A stretch of DNA of 45,583 bases from CAWDPQ01 sp049642465 (GTDB lineage Bacteria; Acidobacteriota; Vicinamibacteria; Vicinamibacterales; 2-12-FULL-66-21), in assembly GCA_049642465.1 (NCBI GenBank), contig JBAROV010000145.1:1-45583 (forward strand), given 5' to 3'. The notes under the pieces are model-generated. The model did not search any database and was not told the origin of the DNA. It saw only the letters and a list, made by a program, of their open reading frames with translations. This document shows, one piece after another, positions 17,457 through 26,606 of this stretch. A program made the translations under genes and the position numbers. Each line of letters begins with the position of its first letter. The stretch's first letter is position 1.

Positions 17457-19754
17457 AGTGATAAAGGCGTGTGAACGATTTCCGCGGACGTCAGTCGCGG
17501 TGATTTCGAAGGTGCCTGGACGCAGGGACCAGGAAAGAGGCGAATCAGAAGGCACACTGCCGACTGCACGTCCGTTGATGGACCAGGTGACGTTCGTTGG
17601 GCGATCGCTCCTGACGCGCAGCGGCAACGTCTGGAATTCACGCCGCAGCGTGGGATCGATGAGATAGGTCGCACCTGACGGCGGGCTCGCTATTTCAAGG
17701 GAGAAGGAAGGGGCAACGGGAGAGACAATTTTCCCTTCTCCCTTGTCCCTTTTCCCTTGTTGTGCCGCCCACTGGCGGTAAGGCATCGGCCAGATCACCT
17801 GAAGTCCCTCATCCGTCAGATGGTGCCAGCTGCAGGGCAAGAGCGCGCCGCCATCCCGCGGCAGGTACTCGGTGCGCCGAGTGGGACACCACGCGTTGGC
17901 CGAGAGTCCAGACAGTGCGCAAATTTCCCTTGCCGTGAGACCAACATCGGACGGGACACCCAAATCCCCGGGTGCTGGGTTGACGCGGCGCATTGCGGCC
18001 AGCATGACGCCGTGAAAGATCGGCGCCGCACCCGTGACGCCGCTCGAGTTACGCAGTGGCGTCCGGTCGAAATTTCCGACCCACACACCAACCGTGACAT
18101 CCCGCGTGTAGCCGATCGTCCAGTTGTCGTGGTACGCCTGTGACGTCCCCGTTTTTACGGCGACCGGAAACGGGAAATCGAGGCTGCCGCCTCGTCCGAA
18201 GATATATTCGCGCGCTTCCGCATCCGAAAGAATGTGGCTGATCCAGAACGCCGTCCGCGGTGACACCAGCGTTCGAGATTGGCGATTGCCATCGCGATCC
18301 ATGCCCGACGGCTCGATCCACGCTCCGCCTCGCGCGAACGCGGCATATGCGGCCGTCAGTTCGTCGAGCCTGACTTCTGCGTTGCCAAGGGTCAGACCCA
18401 GCCCGTAATAAGACGCTCCCTTGTCGAACGTCGTCAGGCCGGCGCGCGTCAGCAGCCGCAGCAGCGGAGAAACACCAAGCTCGGAAGCAAGGGCCACGGC
18501 GGGCACGTTCTCGGATCCTGCGAGCGCGCGGCGCGCCAGCAGCGGACCGCGATGTCGGCCGTCATAGTTGCGCGGGCTGTAGAGGACACCGGTTTCCGCC
18601 GTCGCGAAGTGCGACGGCACGTCAGGCAGCACACTGGCCGGCGTAAAACCCTGCTCGAACGCCAGCGCATACGTGAATGGTTTCAGCGCGGAGCCCGGCT
18701 GACGCCGCGTCACGGGCCCGTTGATGGCGCCATCGCGATCGGCGGCCAGCCAGGCGCCCGATCCTTCCCACGCAAGCCACTCCCCGCGCCGATTGTCGAG
18801 TACGACGACGGCGACGTTGCCAGCACCATGTTCGTCGAGACTCGAACGGTGAGCTTGGATGATGCCAGCGACCTCGCGCTGCAGTTCCACATCGAGCGTG
18901 GTCTTGATTCGTTGCGGCCGCGGTTCGGGGAATTGCGACAGAATCATTTCCACGAAATGCGGCGCCACGAAGGCCGAGTCGTTTCTCTTCAGCGTCAGCC
19001 GTTCTGATGTCGCTTCTCTTGCCTCCGCGGCGGTCAGGTATCCCGCCGTTTCCATGCGCCGGAGGATCATTCGCTGACGGCGCATCGCGAGATCCGTCCG
19101 GCGAAACGGGTTGAACGATGACGGACGCTGCGGCAGCGCTGCCAGGAAAGCGGCCTGCGCTGGCGTCAGCATCTTCGCGGCGCGCCCGAAATAGATTTGA
19201 CTCGCGCGCTCGGCTCCAACAATCCGGTTGCCGTAGGCCGCGAGGCTCAAGTACATCGCCAGGATTTCCCGCTTTTCGAAACGATGCTCGAGTCTCAGGG
19301 CCAGCACCGCTTCCTGAATCTTCGCGGCGCCACCACGGTTTCGTCGCGGTGACTGCCGCGCCAGCAGGAGCTTGGCGGTCTGCTGGCTGAGCGTCGATCC
19401 ACCTTCAACCACTTGTCGTGCCCGCAGGTTGCGCCAGGCGGCGCGAGCAATCGCGATGGCATCGATACCGGGGTGCGACCAGAATCGATGATCTTCGGCG
19501 GCAACCGTCGCGGCGACGAGTGCTGGCGGAAGCTCGTGGGCGGCGAGAGGAACGCCGCGCTCACCGCCGCCCCCGAGCGCTTCGTAGAGGGCGACACCCG
19601 TTCGATCGAGCACCAGAGTTGACGGCGCATTCTGACCATCGACGAGCCCCGGCGGCAGGGGACCGCATCGCAGCCAGATCGCACACGCAATCGCTCCCGT
19701 CAGGGCAACCGCCCGGAAGCGATGCGTCGCGAGAAAACGCCTCAGCCCATGCAT
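17448..19754 (-). CDS. pbpC: Penicillin-binding protein 1C
   Basis: This bifunctional peptidoglycan synthase of 768 residues matches the E. coli length (770). One N-terminal TM (about 14-30) is followed by the glycosyltransferase domain, with EDHRFWSHPGID, GGSTLSQQTAKLL and ILAMYLSLAAYGN. The transpeptidase domain has SxxK in RQPGSALKPF, SxN in GSENVPAV, and KTGTS. A C-terminal BiPBP_C domain (TYLIDPTLRREFQTLPL) ends it. The start ATG lies 4 bases after the stop of the alpha-2-macroglobulin gene. This pairing is conserved in many bacteria and suggests joint periplasmic defence and wall repair. Oddly, the linker GKRDKGEGKIVSPVAPS before the C-terminal domain is encoded by a GGGAGAA-type hairpin repeat like those found between genes. 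Confidence 0.96.
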   Translation of the reverse strand: MHGLRRFLATHRFRAVALTGAIACAIWLRCGPLPPGLVDGQNAPSTLVLDRTGVALYEALGGGGERGVPLAAHELPPALVAATVAAEDHRFWSHPGIDAIAIARAAWRNLRARQVVEGGSTLSQQTAKLLLARQSPRRNRGGAAKIQEAVLALRLEHRFEKREILAMYLSLAAYGNRIVGAERASQIYFGRAAKMLTPAQAAFLAALPQRPSSFNPFRRTDLAMRRQRMILRRMETAGYLTAAEAREATSERLTLKRNDSAFVAPHFVEMILSQFPEPRPQRIKTTLDVELQREVAGIIQAHRSSLDEHGAGNVAVVVLDNRRGEWLAWEGSGAWLAADRDGAINGPVTRRQPGSALKPFTYALAFEQGFTPASVLPDVPSHFATAETGVLYSPRNYDGRHRGPLLARRALAGSENVPAVALASELGVSPLLRLLTRAGLTTFDKGASYYGLGLTLGNAEVRLDELTAAYAAFARGGAWIEPSGMDRDGNRQSRTLVSPRTAFWISHILSDAEAREYIFGRGGSLDFPFPVAVKTGTSQAYHDNWTIGYTRDVTVGVWVGNFDRTPLRNSSGVTGAAPIFHGVMLAAMRRVNPAPGDLGVPSDVGLTAREICALSGLSANAWCPTRRTEYLPRDGGALLPCSWHHLTDEGLQVIWPMPYRQWAAQQGKRDKGEGKIVSPVAPSFSLEIASPPSGATYLIDPTLRREFQTLPLRVRSDRPTNVTWSINGRAVGSVPSDSPLSWSLRPGTFEITATDVRGNRSHAFITVR
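17697..17760. repeat. In-frame GGGAGAA/TTCTCCC hairpin inside pbpC
   Basis: The arms AAGGGAGAAGG (17697-17707) and CCTTCTCCCTT (17734-17744) are perfect complements around a 26-base loop, followed by more CCCTTTTCCC units. The tract resembles the intergenic one at 11985-12045 but is read through in frame as a Lys/Gly-rich linker. Confidence 0.85.
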
Positions 19755-19758
19755 GTTG

Positions 19759-22700
19759 CTACCGGACCGTGATGACGACGGTTTCCGTCCGGCCGAAGAT
19801 CTCCGGCTGATACATTTCTTCTGCATGCGCGGGGGCAGTCCTGAATGTACCCGCGGTCGTAGCTCGAACCACGTAACTGAATTCGTGACGACCTTCGGCG
19901 AGCCTGGTCGCGAAGAGTTGAACCCGGTCATCGTGGCGCTCCACGCGGTCGAAGCCGCCACGCTCCCACCAGGCCCGCCAGTTCTTGTTCTGCTCTTCGT
20001 TCTCGTTCGCCCTCGGCCGCAGCGCCGCAGCGGTGGTCGCAAACCAGGATTCCAGCGGTTCGAACCCGGCCGGCAGCGGATCGACGACCGCCACATAGCG
20101 GCGCTCCTTCGTCAGCTGAAGTGTCAGCGTGACGCGTACCAGATCTCCTGCTGCGTACGACCGCGAGACAGGCTTCGTCCCCAACTCGTCGAACGGCTCG
20201 TACGAACGTTCGATGCGAATTCCGTTGTCGAGCCCTTGATGAAACAGCTGATCGGAGGCGTACTTCAGCCTCGCCGAATAAAACAGCGTTCCGGCACCCC
20301 TCCGTTCGAACGTCAACGGCAGCGTCGTCCCGGCGGCACTTTTCGCGATCACCTGCGGCATCGTCAGGGTCTTCGTCAGTGATTGCGTCGAGCGTCCCTT
20401 GAACTCGTTCTGCATCAGCTCTTCAACACCCAGGCGAACCGATGCCGTGAAATCCGGGACGCTGCTCTCGTACTTGCGGTAGTAGTTGACCAGGCTTTGC
20501 AGCGCCCAGGCGTTTTCCTGCGTGTTGTTCCAGCGTCCGTCCTTTCGTGCCGAGAGCAGCCATCGAACGAGCGGCCGTATTTGCGTTTCATCCGCGCCCC
20601 CCCGGACGAGCGATGCGAGCGCAATGGCCGTCGAGCGGACGTTCGAGTTCCAGAGCCAGAGAAGGTATGGATCATCCAGCTCTTCGACGTGCGCAGCGCC
20701 CGCTTCCGCGAGGATGGCGTTCGAGATCCTGCGGCGCAGATCCACCGAACGTTCGCCAGACGATTCGCCTTTCGCAACGAGCGCGTCGTGAAGGGTCGCC
20801 AGGGCAAACACTGGCATGCGGTCGCGGTAGTCATAGATCCGCGTCAGGTTCGAGTCCTGATTGCGTCCCCCCTCGACGAGCACCTTGACCGCGAACGCCT
20901 GCCATGCGGTGTAGGTCGGCCACCAGCCTTCGTTCAGAGGTGGCGGCTCGGCGAGGACCCCCTCGAGATACTCGTAGCCTCGGCGGAGCACGTCAGGCGT
21001 GACCTGATACTTCAAGTCAACGCCAGTCTTGAACACGTGCAGGAGATAACTCGTGAGATAAGGTGACGTAAAGACGCAGTGATTCGGCCAATACGCAAAT
21101 CCCCCATTTGGACACTGGTACCGTTCGAGATCTTTCAGGGACTGCTGGGCGTCTGGACGAATCTTCGCGTGATCGACGCCGGGCAGACTGAACGCATTCC
21201 CAAGGTCGGCGGCGAGGACCATCGCGAGTGTTCGGGATCCGCGCTGCTCCGCGCAGCCGTAGGGATATTCGACCAGATACCTTGCGCCTTCGCCCAATCC
21301 CGCAAGCGCGGTTGATGCGATCTCGATGTGGAGCCCGCCGAATCCGTGGACGACCTTGGCTGGGATCTCGAGGCCTTCGTGCGCGGAGCTCTCCGAAGCC
21401 ACTCCGTACGCGGCCACCGTTTCTGCGGATGCGAGGATCTCCACGGGAATCGTGTCTTCGAACGAATCGGTTTCAGAGCCTGCGCGGACCGTCATCTGCA
21501 CTCGCGCCCGCCCCACGGCTTTCGTCGAAGCTTCGAAGCGAGCTTCGATCGATCCACCTGATGCGAGCGTGACCTGCTGCGTTGCGGGACCCTCGATGGT
21601 CAGTATGGATGGATCGAGACTGCGAATCGTCACGGTGGCGGGTTCGTTGGTCACGAGCTGGCTCGTCACGACCGCACCGAACCGCGCCCGATCGCCAACG
21701 GCAAGAAAACGTGGATACGTCGGCTTCAACGTCAGCGGCTTGTTGACGCGAATCTCGCTCTCGCCGCTGCCAAACCGCGAGTCGCGGTCGCCGGCAACCG
21801 CCATGATTCGATACGTGGTCAGCGATTCCGGCAGTTTGACTTCCGCGGTGGCGTGGCCGTTTTTGTCGGTCACAACCGATCCCAGCCAGAACGCCAGCAC
21901 CCGGAAATCCTTTCTCACCGTCCCCGGGACGCCCTCGGCGCCACCGCCACCGCCATCGGTCTCCCCTTTTGGCGTCAGCACGCGCCGGCTGATGATGCGC
22001 TGACGATTGTCAGTGGTCAGGACCTGCAGGGCCTTATGCACGTACACGGAACGCAAAATATCCGGCGTTTGATACGCGGTGAGCGACAACACACCGTAGT
22101 CCACGGCCCAGAGCGTCACTTCGCTTTGTGAACCGCGTTTGTCGTGATCCGTGACAGCGAGGCGGACTTGAGCCGGGTTGGCGGGCCTGTACTCTTCGCG
22201 ATTGGCGGACACATTGACCGTCAAACGTTTCGTTCGGTCTTCGACATCGAGTTCGACGTACCCGAGCCGGAAGGACGGCTTGCCCGGGTCGCTCGGATCC
22301 GCAATCGCGTAGGGGCCGCCGGTAGGCGCTCCTTCATCCGCTGGTGGGGCGGCGGTTGGACTGCGGCCTTTGATCAGGAGTACGGAGACGAACACATTGG
22401 GAATGTCCGCCTCAGTGATTGGAACGGCGATCGACTGCTGCGTTGAGGTCAGCTCGAGCGGCTTGTGCCATCGAATGCCTTCACGCTCCATCGTCACGAG
22501 GGCGGTCGCCCGCTCCCAAGGCGACTGGATCATGATCCGCGCGCTCTCGCCGGGACGGTACGTTTTCTTTTCAGGGACGAGGTCGATCCGGTTGTGATCG
22601 TAGCGGGCCCACGCCGTGTATCCCTCACCCAGCGCGTAGAACGATGTCTCGGTCACTGAAGAGCGGGCGCCATCCCGCGCGACTGCTTTGAGGACGAAGT

Positions 22701-25692
22701 AACCACCGTTGGGGACGGCGATCGAGAGCGGAACGGGTTCGATGCTCGTCTTGACCGACCAGGATCCCGCGGGCACTTCTTTACGCTCCGTGTCCCAGGT
22801 GTAGAAGCCGTTCCCTTCCGCGCGGCGGACGCTCGTCCACTGAATCTGCGTCAGCGTGACTTCGACGTTCACGCCTGCCGTGCCTTGACCAGCGGGGGAC
22901 ACGGCGACGATGTCGGTTGCGAGTCCCTGCTTCTGTTCGACGAAGTAACCGGGACGTTTGATGCCGACGTACCACGGAGCGGGATGAACGAGCACAGAGG
23001 AACGATTCGCGATGTGCTGACGCGAGACGTCCTCGACGTCTCCTTCGAAGGTGTAGCTGTATGGGATGCCTGCGTCCTGACGGGTAGTCAGATCGACGCT
23101 CAAAGTTCCCGACGCGGTGAGCGACGCATCGCGCGCCGCGACCTCCTCTGGTTCGCGAAGGGTGTGATCCGGGTATCCGATGAAGACCCATTTGTCGCTG
23201 GGGAATGTCTCCCGCACCGCAGCCGGCGCGTTATAGACGGGCGTTCGATTCCATCGCCACTTCGCCGGGCGTGCGCCGATGGACGCGCCGAACAGGTACT
23301 TCGCCGTAATCGCGCCCTTTACTGAGTCCCCGGCTAGAACGGCGTTGGGTGCGAGAACGACATCCACGCGGAAATCGGGACGGCGGTACGCAGCAACCAG
23401 AAATGTGCCGTTGACAGCCTTGTTGTGGTGTACGTAGCGATCGGACTCGGGTCCTGGAGTCTCCCACGGCCGAAGTTCTTCGGGCTTTCTCGGTGAGGGA
23501 CGATCGCGCTCCAGTACAGCTCGCACCGAATAGGAGCCCAGCGCGCCGTCAGCTGGCAACGTCTGCGTCCATTCCACGCTGCTCCAGCCGTTGACCGCGA
23601 CTGTTCGTTCGTCGACGACGCGGCTCTGGCTGTCGAGCATGCTGACGAACAGTCGAGTGCCTTCGGAGAGCAGTCGAATCCCAGCCGGAGTGTTGTGACG
23701 GAGTACCGCCTTGAGGTGGACCTCTTCGCCGAGCCGGTACACTCCGCGATCGCTGAACACACTGCCGCGGAGCATCGGCTCGGCTTGTGACAGATCGAAC
23801 GCGTTGCCGAAGCTCCATGGCTCGATCCCTTCGTGCCAATCGCTGGCGGTATACGCGATGTCACCGTCCTTCTCCGCCGTCGCGACGAACGCAAACCTCC
23901 ACCAGTCCTCGGTGCGAAGCGGTGTTTTCGGCGCGACCGCCAGGCCGTCCGCAGCCGTCATTCCCGACCAAAACACTTTGTTGTCGCGTTGAATCAACTG
24001 CACACGCGCGCCGAGTACCGGCGCGCCCGTGTCGAGGCGAGTCACGAAGACGAGCGTGTTCTGCGGGCTGTCTTTGACCGTGATCCCGAGGTTCGTTGCT
24101 TGAACAATCGACGCTCGTAGATTTCCGCTGTCGGAGACCGCTGCACGCTCGATTGGCTCGCCGTTGCGAACGGCCGCCCAGACGAATCCAGTTCCCGCCG
24201 CCGACGTGGCTTTCGACAGATCAAGACCATGTGACTGAATGCGATCGGGTGTGACACCGAGTTTTCGTTCGACCCCCGTTGTCGGAGGCACCTCGGCGAA
24301 CCGACGCCGACTCTCCTCTTTCGGTTCCTGAAGTCGCAAAATGGTGGGAACGAGTTGCGAGGGGTCGATGCGCTGGGCCCACTGAGTCACGTTGCGGAAG
24401 TTCCGTGCGTAAAACGGCAGGAGCGATCCGCCGTCTTTCTCCCAGACGCCGTGTCCGTCGCCAAAACTCGTAAAGGCGCGGTTGTGCCAGTTTTCGACTC
24501 GTTCCAGCCAGGTGTACCCGAGCGTTTGCCCATCGCGGGACTGCAGGGTGGGGTTGATCACGACTTCGTACGTGCGCGCCGGAGGCTGCGCCGGAAATCC
24601 GGCATCTTCGAGCGTCAGGTTTGTCGAATCGTCCCAGTCGTGGGATCGCTGCGGCCGTTTCGATAAGTGTTGTACCTCCACAGGCGCGCCAGGATTTGTC
24701 ACGTCGGTCACCCGCGCTGCCACCGCAAAGGCGTCAGCTTTCACGGGCGCCCGAAACATGACCGGGTTCGAATGCTCCGGCGTGCAGCCCGACGTGCAGA
24801 GGAATCCGTCAACGAACAGTGCCGGCTCTGCTTCGATGGTGTAGCTGTCTTCAACGCCGCGCGTCGCCGTCCCGGCGCGCGACGGCAGGCGGCCGTCTGT
24901 CCCGATGCGCACATGGCTCTGTGGCGGAACGGAAGTCACCGCCTCAAATGCGACGAGCTCGGGTGAGGGAGGAAACCGCTTTTGATCCCAGTCACTCGTC
25001 AGCTTCAAATGAACTGGCGCCGATGAAGCGGCTGCCGTTCGCGTGAGCGCCAACTTCGCCTGAAACCGATCGAGCGACGTCGGATCGATTTGTTTCAACC
25101 GTGCCGCGGTCGCAGCGTCGAACGCCGGAGGATCCCAGACATGCGGGAGAAAGCGTGCCGACACATGGGCGGCTGCATCACTCGGCCGAACCGGTTGGTT
25201 GAACCGAAGCAGGACGACCATCGCTCCCGCCGCGCGGCCGCCCCGACGATACCAGTCGGTTCGCACGAGCTTTACGGTGGGCGTGGTGAAGCTGAAGGTA
25301 TACGAACGTAACAGCCGCCTCCCACTGATCGCTACTGCCGTCGTGTCGATGGTGACGTCGTAACGCGTGGCCCACGGGAGCGGCTCCTTCGAATCCGGCG
25401 TGAAGATGAGAATCGTGGTCCCTGACCAGCGAAAGGTTCCCGTAATGGCCGGTGTCACCCTGAAAAACGGCGCCGTCACGCGCGAGGGAATTCGCCCGAG
25501 CGTGACCATCGGCTCCGAGAAGACGACGCGTATCTCGTTGGCTTCTTCGCGGCTGGCGACTTCCCCTTCCGGCGCTGCGCTCACGACGGTGAGCGCGGCA
25601 GCCGGGCTCGAACGTTGAGCTGAAGCGGGCAGTGCGACGAAAGCAAGAATCGACAGGGACAGCGCGACGCGGTAAAGCGGACAGCGACTCAT
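19759..25692 (-). CDS. Bacterial alpha-2-macroglobulin family protein
   Basis: This giant periplasmic protease trap has 1977 residues, longer than the E. coli YfhM protein (about 1650). A standard signal peptide (MSRCPLYRVALSLSILAFVALPASA) has no lipobox, unlike YfhM. A long series of macroglobulin beta-domains follows, then a bait region, then the thioester domain. The motif is YPYGCAEQRGSRTL with Cys at about 1480, and the Cys-Gln pair able to form the thioester is present. Then comes an alpha/alpha toroid with YQCPNGGFAYWPNHC and the C-terminal receptor-like domain (RYVAVVDPLPAGFEPL). Proteases that cut the bait are trapped covalently. It is followed after 4 bases by pbpC, the classical partner, so both should be made from one transcript. 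Confidence 0.96.
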   Translation of the reverse strand: MSRCPLYRVALSLSILAFVALPASAQRSSPAAALTVVSAAPEGEVASREEANEIRVVFSEPMVTLGRIPSRVTAPFFRVTPAITGTFRWSGTTILIFTPDSKEPLPWATRYDVTIDTTAVAISGRRLLRSYTFSFTTPTVKLVRTDWYRRGGRAAGAMVVLLRFNQPVRPSDAAAHVSARFLPHVWDPPAFDAATAARLKQIDPTSLDRFQAKLALTRTAAASSAPVHLKLTSDWDQKRFPPSPELVAFEAVTSVPPQSHVRIGTDGRLPSRAGTATRGVEDSYTIEAEPALFVDGFLCTSGCTPEHSNPVMFRAPVKADAFAVAARVTDVTNPGAPVEVQHLSKRPQRSHDWDDSTNLTLEDAGFPAQPPARTYEVVINPTLQSRDGQTLGYTWLERVENWHNRAFTSFGDGHGVWEKDGGSLLPFYARNFRNVTQWAQRIDPSQLVPTILRLQEPKEESRRRFAEVPPTTGVERKLGVTPDRIQSHGLDLSKATSAAGTGFVWAAVRNGEPIERAAVSDSGNLRASIVQATNLGITVKDSPQNTLVFVTRLDTGAPVLGARVQLIQRDNKVFWSGMTAADGLAVAPKTPLRTEDWWRFAFVATAEKDGDIAYTASDWHEGIEPWSFGNAFDLSQAEPMLRGSVFSDRGVYRLGEEVHLKAVLRHNTPAGIRLLSEGTRLFVSMLDSQSRVVDERTVAVNGWSSVEWTQTLPADGALGSYSVRAVLERDRPSPRKPEELRPWETPGPESDRYVHHNKAVNGTFLVAAYRRPDFRVDVVLAPNAVLAGDSVKGAITAKYLFGASIGARPAKWRWNRTPVYNAPAAVRETFPSDKWVFIGYPDHTLREPEEVAARDASLTASGTLSVDLTTRQDAGIPYSYTFEGDVEDVSRQHIANRSSVLVHPAPWYVGIKRPGYFVEQKQGLATDIVAVSPAGQGTAGVNVEVTLTQIQWTSVRRAEGNGFYTWDTERKEVPAGSWSVKTSIEPVPLSIAVPNGGYFVLKAVARDGARSSVTETSFYALGEGYTAWARYDHNRIDLVPEKKTYRPGESARIMIQSPWERATALVTMEREGIRWHKPLELTSTQQSIAVPITEADIPNVFVSVLLIKGRSPTAAPPADEGAPTGGPYAIADPSDPGKPSFRLGYVELDVEDRTKRLTVNVSANREEYRPANPAQVRLAVTDHDKRGSQSEVTLWAVDYGVLSLTAYQTPDILRSVYVHKALQVLTTDNRQRIISRRVLTPKGETDGGGGGAEGVPGTVRKDFRVLAFWLGSVVTDKNGHATAEVKLPESLTTYRIMAVAGDRDSRFGSGESEIRVNKPLTLKPTYPRFLAVGDRARFGAVVTSQLVTNEPATVTIRSLDPSILTIEGPATQQVTLASGGSIEARFEASTKAVGRARVQMTVRAGSETDSFEDTIPVEILASAETVAAYGVASESSAHEGLEIPAKVVHGFGGLHIEIASTALAGLGEGARYLVEYPYGCAEQRGSRTLAMVLAADLGNAFSLPGVDHAKIRPDAQQSLKDLERYQCPNGGFAYWPNHCVFTSPYLTSYLLHVFKTGVDLKYQVTPDVLRRGYEYLEGVLAEPPPLNEGWWPTYTAWQAFAVKVLVEGGRNQDSNLTRIYDYRDRMPVFALATLHDALVAKGESSGERSVDLRRRISNAILAEAGAAHVEELDDPYLLWLWNSNVRSTAIALASLVRGGADETQIRPLVRWLLSARKDGRWNNTQENAWALQSLVNYYRKYESSVPDFTASVRLGVEELMQNEFKGRSTQSLTKTLTMPQVIAKSAAGTTLPLTFERRGAGTLFYSARLKYASDQLFHQGLDNGIRIERSYEPFDELGTKPVSRSYAAGDLVRVTLTLQLTKERRYVAVVDPLPAGFEPLESWFATTAAALRPRANENEEQNKNWRAWWERGGFDRVERHDDRVQLFATRLAEGRHEFSYVVRATTAGTFRTAPAHAEEMYQPEIFGRTETVVITVR

Positions 25693-25780
25693 GACAAGGC
25701 CTATTCAGTTGTGAGGGAGTTTGAGTGGACCAACCAACCGGACACCATAGAAGGCGCTCGAAGTATTGGACACCGGTTGT

Positions 25781-25848
25781 CAGCTTCCAGCTACCAGCTT
25801 CCAGCTACCCGCCGGACTGAAGAAACTGAAGCTGGAAGCCGGAAGCTA
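25781..25848. repeat. CAGCTTCCAGCT tract with inverted copy
   Basis: Two direct copies of CAGCTTCCAGCT (25781-25792 and 25795-25806) face an inverted run. The arms GCTTCCAGCT (25797-25806) and AGCTGGAAGC (25830-25839) are perfect complements with a 23-base loop. It lies between the start of the macroglobulin gene and the 3' end of the RodZ-like gene, and uses the same unit as the tract at 7011-7049. Confidence 0.85.
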
Positions 25849-26481
25849 TCAAGCGTGCGCTCTTCGCCGATCCTGCACCGCAAAGACTGCTGGCATTCGT
25901 TGGCGCAGCGCGGCTGCCGTCCGCGTCCCGAGCGTGTGGCCCAGGGCGACGGTGGCGATGCCGTAATAGAGAAGGGTGACGACGCCGGCGGTGGCCCAGA
26001 AGCTGATCGACAAGGGCACCGCGATGGACGCAGACGCCAGCAGTGCGCATGAGGTGTCGATGGCTGCCGCGACTGTACGGGCGGCGAAACGGGCGGCCAC
26101 CGCGCGTGCGTGTTCTTCGGCCGTCAAATCCGGCGTCCGGCGGTCGCCTTCCGGCGGCAGCATGGTCTCGGTCAGCGCAGGGTTATGGCCGATCAGCTCG
26201 GCCTGCGCTTTGATCAGTCGCGACGCACGCCGGTCACCAATCGGGAACAACCGGCAGAACTCGTCAACGACTTCGTCCGCGTCCAGACCCACGGCCCTGG
26301 CGTAGTCCCGGATGAAGGCGCGTGCAAAAATACCGGAGGGCCAACGCGAGAAGTCGTTTCGCTCGAGCCCTTCCCAGAGATCGGCGCTCACCTTGGTGGC
26401 GGTCGCAATGGTGTCAAGTGAAATGCCGCGCCGCTCACGTTCGCTGCGCAGCCGTGGGCCAAAGGTATGTCGGTCCGACAT
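25849..26481 (-). CDS. RodZ-like helix-turn-helix membrane protein
   Basis: The protein has 210 residues from ATG 26481 (MSDRHTFGPRLRSER). The N-terminal HTH_25 domain (about 8-72) reads LRSERERRGISLDTIATA, then RNDFSRWPSGIFARAFIRDY and ARAVGLDADEVVDEF, just as in RodZ-like proteins. A charged linker (DLTAEEHARAVAARF) leads to two hydrophobic helices (TSCALLASASIAVPLSISFW and VVTLLYYGIATVALG) and a basic tail. True RodZ has one TM and a periplasmic domain, so this is a relative with a different membrane part (RDD-like) and may not be the MreB partner. It is divergent from the YkgJ-like gene, and a palindrome lies in the shared control region. Confidence 0.8.
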   Translation of the reverse strand: MSDRHTFGPRLRSERERRGISLDTIATATKVSADLWEGLERNDFSRWPSGIFARAFIRDYARAVGLDADEVVDEFCRLFPIGDRRASRLIKAQAELIGHNPALTETMLPPEGDRRTPDLTAEEHARAVAARFAARTVAAAIDTSCALLASASIAVPLSISFWATAGVVTLLYYGIATVALGHTLGTRTAAALRQRMPAVFAVQDRRRAHA

Positions 26482-26562
26482 GGGGGCTACCCGGAAGAGC
26501 AATCCGCAAGCCGCCGGTCTTGCAAGGATTTGCGCACAAACGCTCGAAAAACGCTCGGTTGC

Positions 26563-26582
26563 TCGATCAGTTTTGTGATCGA
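26563..26582. promoter_or_regulatory. Palindrome in divergent control region, candidate operator
   Basis: The arms TCGATCA (26563-26569) and TGATCGA (26576-26582) are exact complements with a 6-base spacer. The site is 24 bases before the proposed GTG of the cysteine-rich gene and about 80 bases from the start of the HTH gene. It could bind that HTH protein or another dimeric regulator. Confidence 0.45.
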
Positions 26583-26606
26583 TTGCACATTTTTGAACTC
26601 GCCTAC

